Below the pieces are notes generated by a model, which did no database searches, was not told the origin of the DNA, and saw nothing but the letters and a program-made list of their open reading frames with translations. Shown piece after piece: positions 1-5,641 of a stretch of 5,710 nucleotides of DNA. This DNA comes from Saprospiraceae bacterium (lineage in GTDB: Bacteria > Bacteroidota > Bacteroidia > Chitinophagales > Saprospiraceae): positions 1 to 5,710 of the forward strand of contig JABDJE010000295.1 of NCBI GenBank assembly GCA_013002625.1, given 5' to 3'. Position numbers and translations under genes: made by a program. How positions within the stretch are numbered: the stretch's first letter is position 1; the number at the start of each line of letters is the position of its first letter.

Positions 1-191
1 GCAACAAGTATAAACTCAGATGCCACATCAAGATTGAGAGATTCAATTGTTTTGATGTAGTCTAAAAAATCCTGGGTAATTTTTGCGATGGGAATGTCGT
101 GAATATCCAATTCATCCCTTTGGATAAAATACAATAACAGGTCGAAAGGACCTTCAAAAAATTGCGTTTTCACCGTATAACTATCCATCAT
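1..191 (-). CDS. scpA: Segregation and condensation protein A (ScpA), N-terminal part, runs off the left edge
   Basis: ScpA is the kleisin of the bacterial SMC-ScpA-ScpB condensin. It bridges the SMC heads and binds ScpB, and acts on the nucleoid in chromosome compaction and segregation. About 63 codons are present of a family usually near 240-270 residues. The N-terminus reads MDSYTVKTQFFEGPFDLLLY, then FIQRDELDIHDIPIAKIT and FLDYI. The F-EGP-DLLL signature followed by LDI-DIPI and I-Q/T-FL is the hallmark of the ScpA N-terminal SMC-binding segment. Two ATGs lie in frame back to back (191-189 and 188-186). I give the first, but the second is equally possible, and neither has a Shine-Dalgarno sequence, as is usual in Bacteroidota. 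The gene diverges from the methyltransferase gene across about 75 bp. The recognition is by family signature and is firm. The C-terminal winged-helix domain lies outside the window. Confidence 0.93.
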   Translation of the reverse strand, partial: MMDSYTVKTQFFEGPFDLLLYFIQRDELDIHDIPIAKITQDFLDYIKTIESLNLDVASEFILV

Positions 192-227
192 CTAAGAGAT
201 CTGTGATATCTGATAAAAATAATCGCT

Positions 228-261
228 CAAATGTAAGGAAATAAGGTAAATTTAAATCAAA
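228..261 (-). promoter_or_regulatory. Probable Bacteroidota-type promoter of scpA
   Basis: Read on the minus strand, positions 235-228 spell TACATTTG, an exact fit to the TAnnTTTG (-7) consensus of the Bacteroidota primary sigma factor. A TTTTTG tract ending at 258 could serve as the -33 element. The spacing between the two is 22 nt, slightly longer than the usual 19-21, which weakens the upstream half. The start of transcription would fall near 221, giving a leader of about 30 nt before the scpA ATG. No promoter of similar quality was found for the divergent methyltransferase. The best plus-strand match is TAAATTTA at 247-254, with no clear -33 partner. Confidence 0.45.
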
Positions 262-266
262 AAGCC

Positions 267-965
267 ATAGCTGGTAAACTCTATATCGTCCCTACAGTAA
301 TTTCAGAAGAATCCATTTCTTGCATTCCGGATTCTACTTTGAAAATAATCCAATCCCTCGACTACTATATTGTGGAAAGATTAAGAACATCCAGACGTTA
401 TCTCAGAGCATGTGGTTATCCAAGACCTATTGATACTGTGGAATTAGTTGAGATAGTTGAAAAAGACAACAGTGCCGAATCAACGGCTTTAAATTGGCTA
501 GAGCAAGGTAATAATGTGGGGCTAATGAGTGAATCTGGAATGCCAGGTGTTGCAGACCCCGGAAGTAAGGTTGTAAAAATGGCACATAAGGCAGGCATTC
601 AGGTTATGCCCCTCGTGGGACCTTCCTCGATATTCATGGCTTTGGCTGCGAGTGGGCTCAACGGTCAAAATTTTCAGTTTCATGGCTATCTACCTATTAA
701 AGAAAACGATCTGCGGAAAAAACTCAAACAATTAGAATCAGAAAGTATCAAGTATAATAAGACTCAAATATTTATCGAAACACCTTATCGAAACAATCGT
801 ATGCTAAGCTTTTGTAAGAATGTGCTCGATAAGGCATCGACCTTAGGTGTGGCATTGGATATTACAGGTTCGAATGAGAAAATAATTGTGAAGACGCTTC
901 AAGATTGGAAGAAGTATCCTAATGAGCTAGAAAAACTTCCAGCAATATTTATGATCGGCAAATAA
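267..965 (+). CDS. RsmI-like SAM-dependent methyltransferase (tetrapyrrole methylase fold), start codon unclear
   Basis: This belongs to the RsmI (16S rRNA 2'-O-methyltransferase I) / tetrapyrrole methylase family, in the short Bacteroidota form of about 230 residues. Counting from 267, the conserved first strand GKLYIVPT is at residues 3-10, SESGMPGVADPG at 88-99, PLVGPSS at 115-121, FHGYLP at 138-143 and ETPYRNN at 171-177. These match the RsmI SDAGTP-DPG, PLPGP and GFLP blocks in order. The reading frame is open from 237, after an in-frame TAA at 234-236. Between 237 and the first strand there is no ATG, GTG or TTG. The first canonical-type start is TTG at 339, which would give 208 residues but would remove the first strand. 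I place the start at ATA 267, where a Met is expected, giving 232 residues; this is inference. The substrate may be rRNA, but true RsmI function is not proven for this short subfamily. The gene ends at a TAA two bases before a terminator hairpin, convergent with the giant secreted-protein gene. Confidence 0.85.
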   Translation: MAGKLYIVPTVISEESISCIPDSTLKIIQSLDYYIVERLRTSRRYLRACGYPRPIDTVELVEIVEKDNSAESTALNWLEQGNNVGLMSESGMPGVADPGSKVVKMAHKAGIQVMPLVGPSSIFMALAASGLNGQNFQFHGYLPIKENDLRKKLKQLESESIKYNKTQIFIETPYRNNRMLSFCKNVLDKASTLGVALDITGSNEKIIVKTLQDWKKYPNELEKLPAIFMIGK

Positions 966-966
966 A

Positions 967-1000
967 AAGGCCCAGTATAAAATACTGAGCCTTATATTTT
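967..1000. terminator. Shared hairpin terminator between convergent genes
   Basis: The arms AAGGCCCAGTAT (967-978) and ATACTGAGCCTT (982-993) form a 12-bp stem with a 3-nt loop. In the plus-strand transcript one internal pair is a C-A mismatch, and the stem is followed by ATATTTT. In the minus-strand transcript the same position becomes a G-U wobble, so the stem is unbroken, and it is followed by TTTTTATT. It therefore works better for the giant gene (stop at 1016) but can also stop the methyltransferase transcript (stop at 965). Confidence 0.85.
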
Positions 1001-1015
1001 ATAAACCAAGAATGA
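1001..1015 (-). repeat. Conserved 3' UTR element, copy 1
   Basis: Directly after the stop codon of the giant gene the minus strand reads TCATTCTTGGTTTAT. The same segment, shorter by one base, follows the stop codon of the neighbouring paralog (5628-5641). It sits between stop codon and terminator hairpin in both genes. It may be leftover duplication homology or a functional RNA segment. Confidence 0.6.
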
Positions 1016-4000
1016 TTAATCAATCACAATCATGTGTTTTGTTGCTGTAAAATCTCCTGATTCGAGTGTGTAATAAATCATACCTCGGACAGATAGATCT
1101 GCTTTGTTTACTTTGACTTCATTATAGCCCTGTGCGCCTTCAATTTCAATCTTGTTTAAATTTCGACCTGTAACATCATAAAAACTAAGTGTTACTGGCA
1201 TAGCTTTCGGTAATTCGAAACCAATGATCGTTTGATCTTGGAATGGATTGGGCTGATTTTGGTAAAGTGCATAATCACTTTGGCCCTCAGCACTAGCCAA
1301 CTGTATATCAATCACTTCAAGATCACTGCCTAAATATGCCTCCGCTTTAGCTATCTCAGATCCCAACTGGATCAGCTCACTGATTTGGCCGTTTGTCTTA
1401 GACTTTAGCACGAATGTAACTAAAGGTTCATCTGTTGATATGCCATCGATAGCACTGTAACTGATAGTTACTTTATCCTCATACACCGCTATATTCTCAT
1501 GGGTAATATTTTCACCTTTGATATCAATAAGCTCAAGACCCGGTATTTCAAGTGTAAACTGAAATCCGTAAAGCTCTGCTTCTTTGCTGCTTAATAGTAA
1601 TTCAAATTGATCGCCTGAAGCCACACTTTGATCATTAAATTCAAGCGATAAAACATTCTTACTGTTATCTTCTAATGTTGACTTAGAATTAACTTCAGCA
1701 CTTAAGTTGACGTCACCTACTTTAACTCCTACAAAGTCTTCAGCATTTAGATCAGTATCTAAATCATTGATTCTTAAGTACTCTGAATAAATCCATGGAT
1801 TTAATGTATTCAAACTCTGAGCGCCATCGATAATTTTCCAACTTGTGTTATTGGGTAATTCAGCATAAACACCCAAAATCAGTTTTCTTAATTCTATCAA
1901 ATCAAGTGCTGAGATGTCTTTGTCATTGTTGATGTCTGCTGCAATCATTTTGTAAGGACTATCCAATGATTGTTGGCCAAGTACGTGCTTTTGGATAAAC
2001 AAAAGGTCAAGTGTGCTTACACCATTTAGGTAATCATCATTTTTAGATCCTGTGACTTCATAATCACTGAAATGCGCTACAGCATTAAAAGCATATTCCC
2101 CATTTTCATCAGTCATACTGAACAAAGGGAAATCTGGTGAATCACTCATTAATTGTGTCATAACCCCTTCAATCTCATCGAATGCTTCAGTCCTTATCTG
2201 ACCAGCAATTCTTCCTTCTCCTACGCCCATATTATCAACAAGGCGTAAATTAACTATACAGAAATCTGTATTGCCATTCTCATCCCACACATAAATTGGA
2301 ACTTGAGCAAAACCACTTGCATCTGCATCGTCAATCGTGAAGATTTTTCCTGCACTTCTTAGGCCGGGTTCCCATCTATGTACTTTATCACCATAGTCAT
2401 CCTGGTCTTGATAATCGCTGGTCTCACTATCGTAGTACCAAAATGATCCATCATACCATTCCAAATCACTCGAGCTGTCGTATTCTGAATCATCTCTTGG
2501 TGGCGGAGCCACTTCCGTAAACGTATAAAGTAGATTATCATTATCAGTACAATTGTCAAAGCTTCCAACATTGAAATCAATTGCCCATAACTCAACTTCA
2601 CCAGTCTGGCTCATTACAGCTGTACTAAGATTCAAACAATAAGGCGTTGGCGCTTTCTTGTCTGTTATCTGGAAATATCTAACTGTAGATACATTATTAC
2701 CACACCCGTCGTATAACCTCCAAACAGCTCTATGCCAAATATTGCTGGATGGCAAGCCATCTGGTAGAGTAATCGTTATAAGCTCGTCGTTGCCTGAAGG
2801 CGCTATGTAGTAGGGATTTGGATTCCCATTAACAAGTCTTGGCAAGTCCGTGCCGTACGTATAATCATTTGTCCAATCTGCATTGACATCGATTACTACT
2901 TCCCATTTCAACCATTCACTGCCACATTCTCCTTCATCATTGCCACTTGCGCTGAGTTGTACCCCTTCAGAGACACAATCAATATTTGATGCAAAACATA
3001 AGCTATCAACTACCGTAAGAACAGGGTCTTGGGTGTCGATAATTTTAATTTCCTGCGTGTAATCATATCTGCCACCGGCTGATGTGTTGGACGGATCATA
3101 ATTACACCAATCAATTACACTCCAATAATTTAATATTTTATAACAGGCTCCATCTTCGAATCTGAAAGTATCTGTCTCAAGTGTTACACCAATCAAATTA
3201 CATGTTGCGGGGTTCCACCCTGGTTCTCCTGCTTCAAAGCCATCGCAATCCACCACAATATCTTCAGGCCAGGTTAATGAGTTTGGATCGAACGCATCTA
3301 TTGGTTCAATAACAAACCATTGTGTGCAACTGGAACATGATCTGAATTGCCTTCTGATAGCTCCAAATCCGCAACTTGGGTCATACGCCGCTACTTCAAC
3401 TCCATCATAAGGCGTACCTGCAAAATTTCCATCATTTGGACCCTTTCTCCTTGGCTCCGTATCTTCGATTAATTCATCGAAGTCACAATCAAGATTAATT
3501 TCACCACAGGCAGAAAACACCTGAGGTAATCCTGTCATTGTAAAATCATTGTAATCCATATCACAGGTCAATACCATATCAGGAGGACAAGTTTGGGTTG
3601 TTGCACTTTTATCCTCTAATAGTATTGTTGACCATGCATAGTTAACATTTCCATTGTCATCTGCAACTCTAAACTGCACGTCAATTTCTACAGATTCTGA
3701 ACCATTCAAGTCTTCACAACAGAATTTCACAAAGTCGCCCCAAGTTGTATCTTCTCCAGGGCATACCTCACCTATTCTACGCACAGCCAATTCAACATCT
3801 GTACAACCATCATAAGAACCATTATCTACATCCTCAGCATATAATTTAGCTATACCTTGGTTCTCATCCACAGGGTTAGCAATATTCGTTAAACTAAGAA
3901 CTATGTATTCTTTGGTAACAGGTACAGGAGGTGTCAAATCAGATACTGATACATCTATAAACGTGTTTCCTCTATTGCCACAACAATCTTCAGTATAATA

Positions 4001-5398
4001 TTCTACTGAAACCGTAGCTCCATTTGGCACATCATGTAAAACATAACCATCTGATGCATTTCCACTAACACTTAGTGCACCTTCAACTGATCCAATAAAA
4101 TATGTTAGATCTGAATCACAATCATCAACTATATGTTCTGGATGGGGAAGATCAACATTTGCAGAACATTTCCATGGGTCAACACTTGCTGTTACATCAT
4201 TCACTTCTATTGTTGGCACCCCTTGATCAATCGATTTTATTACCTGACCATATTGTACAAACTCTCCCGTACACCAATCAAGAATTGTCCAATTCCTAAG
4301 AATCTTCCTGTTTCCATTACAATCAATAGCACACGCTTCAATCTCCTGATCGGTATAGGCTACTATAATATTACACACTTCAGTATTTATAGCCTGTGCA
4401 TGTGGTCCACTTGGATTTCGTCCCTCCACCCAATAATGTGGGTAAGCATAAGGGATACCTTCATTGTTTTCAATAACGATATCAATGTCTAATTCATCAG
4501 GGTCTAATCTGTCATCATCTGTATCCTGATCAACTGTTGCGGGATTGTCAAAAAATGCAGCTACACCAGAAGGACTGATATCAGCACCGCACGATAACTC
4601 GACTATCGGAAATGGAAGTACGAGACTGTCTTCAGGGATAACAATAGCACCTGTATTTGGGTCTAAGCTTGCAGTATCCAGTGTTTCAATTCCAATTGGT
4701 TCAAATAGATATTCATTGGTACAACTAATTGAGCTGGTACCACCTGTTCCATTTTGATACTCTAATGTCCAGGTTCTTCTAAGAAGTGTTCCACTACAAG
4801 ATCCCAGATCGATATAAACATCATAGAAACTAATATCATCTTCAATTATACCATCGCAGTTATCCGAAGTGAAATCATCAATGAAATCGTCAAACATTTC
4901 TGGAACAAGATTATCACGTAATCTATCCCAATAATTTTCCTTTAATAATGGAAGCTCCCAACAAGTTAATCTGCATTCGTCAGAATAATCTCCAACGCCA
5001 GTCATCCCTCCAATCGGACAATCACAGTCGATTTCCGGCGGTGTTTTATCCTCAAGTATTACAGTACCCCAACAAACATTGTTGCCAAGGTAATGTACCT
5101 CATAATCAAGGTTTGCATTTAAGATAATTCCTGCAATTTCTGTTGGTCCATTTATATCTCCGCTTATTAACGGAGCACCAGTCAAGTCAAATATTACATA
5201 GGTATAGTTGCCATCTTCAATGTCTTCATCAACATCGCTGTCGCCTTCTACGAACATATCTACTGTAATATCAACTGAGCATTGATCATTAACAGTGACA
5301 TTGAGATGGTTATTACATGTTAAGGTTTGTGATGTAAGTGTTTGTGTGAAAGTTAAAGTTAATACAGCAGCACACAAGCTCAATAATCGTCTAATCAT
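1016..5398 (-). CDS. Giant Cys-rich secreted surface protein with dockerin, cohesin-like and T9SS type A sorting domains
   Basis: The 1460-residue protein is intact. Residues 1-23 are a signal peptide (MIRRLLSLCAAVLTLTFTQT...). Residues 115-1056 are HYR/Ig-like Cys-rich modules, marked by LEDK (115, 594), NWTILDWC (369-376), YWSVIDWC (758-765) and D-PP/AP joints (487, 912). They form two long superunits. After them come a carboxypeptidase-regulatory-like beta domain (about 1062-1117), a dockerin-like EF-hand pair (1119-1178), a GVKVGDVN linker (1224-1231), a cohesin-like domain (about 1248-1370) and a T9SS sorting tail (1376-1460). The expected route is Sec export, then the type IX system to the cell surface. 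A role in adhesion or extracellular matrix is inferred, and no enzyme motif is visible. The ATG at 5398 is supported by the signal peptide directly after it. There is no Shine-Dalgarno sequence, but AAAA lies 10-13 nt upstream, as is common in Bacteroidota. It is tandem with a same-strand paralog, but a terminator lies between them, so it is probably its own transcript. Confidence 0.93.
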   Translation of the reverse strand: MIRRLLSLCAAVLTLTFTQTLTSQTLTCNNHLNVTVNDQCSVDITVDMFVEGDSDVDEDIEDGNYTYVIFDLTGAPLISGDINGPTEIAGIILNANLDYEVHYLGNNVCWGTVILEDKTPPEIDCDCPIGGMTGVGDYSDECRLTCWELPLLKENYWDRLRDNLVPEMFDDFIDDFTSDNCDGIIEDDISFYDVYIDLGSCSGTLLRRTWTLEYQNGTGGTSSISCTNEYLFEPIGIETLDTASLDPNTGAIVIPEDSLVLPFPIVELSCGADISPSGVAAFFDNPATVDQDTDDDRLDPDELDIDIVIENNEGIPYAYPHYWVEGRNPSGPHAQAINTEVCNIIVAYTDQEIEACAIDCNGNRKILRNWTILDWCTGEFVQYGQVIKSIDQGVPTIEVNDVTASVDPWKCSANVDLPHPEHIVDDCDSDLTYFIGSVEGALSVSGNASDGYVLHDVPNGATVSVEYYTEDCCGNRGNTFIDVSVSDLTPPVPVTKEYIVLSLTNIANPVDENQGIAKLYAEDVDNGSYDGCTDVELAVRRIGEVCPGEDTTWGDFVKFCCEDLNGSESVEIDVQFRVADDNGNVNYAWSTILLEDKSATTQTCPPDMVLTCDMDYNDFTMTGLPQVFSACGEINLDCDFDELIEDTEPRRKGPNDGNFAGTPYDGVEVAAYDPSCGFGAIRRQFRSCSSCTQWFVIEPIDAFDPNSLTWPEDIVVDCDGFEAGEPGWNPATCNLIGVTLETDTFRFEDGACYKILNYWSVIDWCNYDPSNTSAGGRYDYTQEIKIIDTQDPVLTVVDSLCFASNIDCVSEGVQLSASGNDEGECGSEWLKWEVVIDVNADWTNDYTYGTDLPRLVNGNPNPYYIAPSGNDELITITLPDGLPSSNIWHRAVWRLYDGCGNNVSTVRYFQITDKKAPTPYCLNLSTAVMSQTGEVELWAIDFNVGSFDNCTDNDNLLYTFTEVAPPPRDDSEYDSSSDLEWYDGSFWYYDSETSDYQDQDDYGDKVHRWEPGLRSAGKIFTIDDADASGFAQVPIYVWDENGNTDFCIVNLRLVDNMGVGEGRIAGQIRTEAFDEIEGVMTQLMSDSPDFPLFSMTDENGEYAFNAVAHFSDYEVTGSKNDDYLNGVSTLDLLFIQKHVLGQQSLDSPYKMIAADINNDKDISALDLIELRKLILGVYAELPNNTSWKIIDGAQSLNTLNPWIYSEYLRINDLDTDLNAEDFVGVKVGDVNLSAEVNSKSTLEDNSKNVLSLEFNDQSVASGDQFELLLSSKEAELYGFQFTLEIPGLELIDIKGENITHENIAVYEDKVTISYSAIDGISTDEPLVTFVLKSKTNGQISELIQLGSEIAKAEAYLGSDLEVIDIQLASAEGQSDYALYQNQPNPFQDQTIIGFELPKAMPVTLSFYDVTGRNLNKIEIEGAQGYNEVKVNKADLSVRGMIYYTLESGDFTATKHMIVID
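1019..1273 (-). other. T9SS type A C-terminal sorting domain (residues 1376-1460)
   Basis: It starts at YALYQNQPNPFQDQTIIGFE, followed by PVTLSFYDVTGR, the GYNEVKV segment and a final GMIYYTLESGDFTATKHMIVID. The NxPNPF, I-F-LP, L-VYD-TGR and G-Y-Y-L...K-M-I/V blocks define the Por secretion tail. It directs export through the type IX system and is usually cleaved by the PorU sortase. Confidence 0.95.
1289..1657 (-). other. Cohesin-like domain (residues about 1248-1370)
   Basis: The pattern is NVLSLEF, then SVASGDQFELLLSS, then ELYGFQFTLEIPGLELIDI, then KVTISYSAID and LVTFVLKSK. The GD-F-LLS, GFQFTL, ISYS and LVTF-LK order is that of the cohesin beta-sandwich family. The assignment is from pattern memory without alignment. 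Confidence 0.65.
1865..2044 (-). other. Dockerin type I-like EF-hand pair (residues 1119-1178)
   Basis: The second loop, DINNDKDISALD (1155-1166), has the full set of ligand positions: D1, N3, D5, I8, S9 and D12. The first loop, NDDYLNGVSTLD (1120-1131), keeps N1, D3, V8, S9 and D12 but has Leu at position 5, so its calcium binding may be weaker. Each loop is followed by an LxxLxKxILG-type helix (LLFIQKHVLG, LIELRKLILG). Confidence 0.85.
2048..2215 (-). other. Carboxypeptidase-regulatory-like beta domain (residues about 1062-1117)
   Basis: The segment runs GRIAGQIRTEAFDEIEGV, then a variable loop, then TDENGEYAFNAV. The G-I-G-I-T...GV start and the T-ENG-Y-F signature are typical of the carboxypeptidase D regulatory-like / SdrD B-like fold. 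This fold commonly precedes dockerin-like segments in Bacteroidota surface proteins. The boundaries are approximate. Confidence 0.6.
2231..3619 (-). repeat. Superunit B of a two-fold internal protein repeat (residues 594-1056)
   Basis: The landmarks corresponding to superunit A, in the same order, are LEDKSATTQTCPP (594-606), AIRRQF (680-685), EPI (698-700), PED (711-713), CNLI (733-736), KILNYWSVIDWC (754-765), IKIIDTQDPV (784-793), DGCGN (897-901), TDKKAPTP (912-919), VGSFDNCTD (944-952) and DENGNTDF (1039-1046). It closes at LVDN (1053-1056) where a third LEDK would be expected. It carries an acidic-aromatic insert at 967-1004 that is absent from A. Confidence 0.65.
3620..5056 (-). repeat. 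Superunit A of a two-fold internal protein repeat (residues 115-593)
   Basis: This starts at LEDKTPPEIDC and ends before the next LEDK. Ordered landmarks shared with superunit B are a Cys-Pro segment, LLRRTW (205-210), EPI (233-235), PED (255-257), CN-I (342-345), KILRNWTILDWC (365-376), IKSID-G-P (387-395), DCCGN (471-475), DLTPPVP (487-493), DNGSYDGCTD (525-534) and DDNGNVNY (580-587). This copy has about 70-90 extra residues near 271-341. Similarity is at protein level only; the DNA is diverged. Confidence 0.65.
5330..5398 (-). other. Sec signal peptide of the giant protein
   Basis: Residues 1-23 have the basic start MIRR, a hydrophobic core LLSLCAAVLTLTF and a polar stretch TQTLTSQ before the mature Cys-containing region. 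The cleavage site is probably near residues 22-24. No lipobox is present: C9 lies inside the hydrophobic core, so this is not a lipoprotein. Confidence 0.85.
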
Positions 5399-5414
5399 GA
5401 GAATGAGTTTTAAT

Positions 5415-5425
5415 ATTTTGGTTTA
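5415..5425 (-). promoter_or_regulatory. Leader segment complementary to the upstream paralog's 3' UTR
   Basis: The minus strand reads TAAACCAAAAT, 17 to 27 nt before the ATG of the giant gene. It is perfectly complementary over 11 nt to ATTTTGGTTTA in the transcript of the neighbouring gene's 3' UTR (5639-5629), and over 8 nt (TAAACCAA) to the giant gene's own 3' UTR. Function is hypothetical. Confidence 0.3.
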
Positions 5426-5430
5426 ATTGA

Positions 5431-5474
5431 ATAACTATCTGATTATTGATTTCGTCTGAATCAGATACAGTTAT
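5431..5474. repeat. Imperfect inverted repeat (14 bp arms, 2-nt bulge) upstream of the giant gene
   Basis: The left arm ATAACTATCTGATT (5431-5444) and right arm AATCAGATACAGTTAT (5459-5474) pair over 9 bp plus 5 bp, with a CA bulge in the right arm and a 14-nt loop. It lies 33-76 nt before the ATG. No T-run follows on either strand, so it does not look like a terminator. It could be a regulator binding site or a leader hairpin. Confidence 0.55.
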
Positions 5475-5583
5475 ATGCAATTTCCTAAAAATATTTTAAT
5501 AAGAAGATAACATCTCTAAGAAAAATTAAACCTCAATCATTCGAAAACTTATGTATAAACTGATTCTTTGATTAGTATTAAAC

Positions 5584-5618
5584 AAAAAAAAGGCTGCTCA
5601 ATCTCCATTGAACAGCCT
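5584..5618 (-). terminator. Strong intrinsic terminator of the upstream paralog
   Basis: In the minus-strand transcript AGGCTGTTCAAT and ATTGAGCAGCCT pair over 12 bp, with one G-U wobble and a GGAG loop, and run straight into eight Us (complement of 5584-5591). It lies 24 nt after the stop codon at 5642. On the plus strand the wobble becomes a mismatch, so it acts in the minus direction. Confidence 0.92.
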
Positions 5619-5627
5619 CAATTGATA

Positions 5628-5641
5628 ATAAACCAAAATGA
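5628..5641 (-). repeat. Conserved 3' UTR element, copy 2
   Basis: The minus strand reads TCATTTTGGTTTAT directly after the stop codon. It is identical to copy 1 (1001-1015) except for one missing base. Beyond it the two 3' UTRs diverge until the GAGGCT/AAGGCT start of the terminator stems. Confidence 0.6.

Larger units (their letters stand above)
5399..5583 (-). promoter_or_regulatory. Leader and promoter region of the giant gene
   Basis: This is very AT-rich non-coding DNA of 185 bp between the upstream terminator and the ATG at 5398. I found no full TAnnTTTG match on the minus strand. TATTTTTA at 5493-5486 and TAATTTTT further upstream each match 7 of 8 positions, but neither has a convincing -33 element. 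A promoter must lie here because of the strong terminator just upstream, but its position is not resolved. No ORF or RNA gene was seen. Confidence 0.4.

Noticed and set aside
247..254. TAAATTTA as a plus-strand promoter box for the methyltransferase
   Set aside because: It matches 7 of 8 consensus positions, but in very AT-rich DNA without a -33 element. It would leave almost no leader before 267. Too weak to list as a feature.
416..598. A 60-codon minus-strand frame opposite the methyltransferase
   Set aside because: It is the antisense of the conserved SESGMPGVADPG and neighbouring region and has no features of its own.
1865..2044. Cellulosome scaffold or enzyme interpretation from the dockerin-like pair
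   Set aside because: No glycoside hydrolase or carbohydrate-binding module is visible in the protein, and dockerin-like segments are common in Bacteroidota T9SS proteins without cellulosomes.
2359..2601. An 80-codon minus-strand frame inside the giant gene
   Set aside because: It is out of frame with a domain-supported coding region and covers the acidic insert, whose GAT/TAT-rich codons produce a long open shifted frame by composition. No frameshift is needed, because the main frame is open throughout.
4102..4757. Several open frames on the plus strand opposite the giant gene
   Set aside because: They lie wholly inside the intact minus-strand coding frame, overlap each other, and encode low-complexity or ordinary antisense-type peptides with no recognisable motif.
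5475..5583. Possible small gene or RNA in the AT-rich stretch upstream of the giant gene
   Set aside because: I found no open frame of meaningful length, no tRNA-like fold and no further strong hairpin; it is best explained as promoter DNA.
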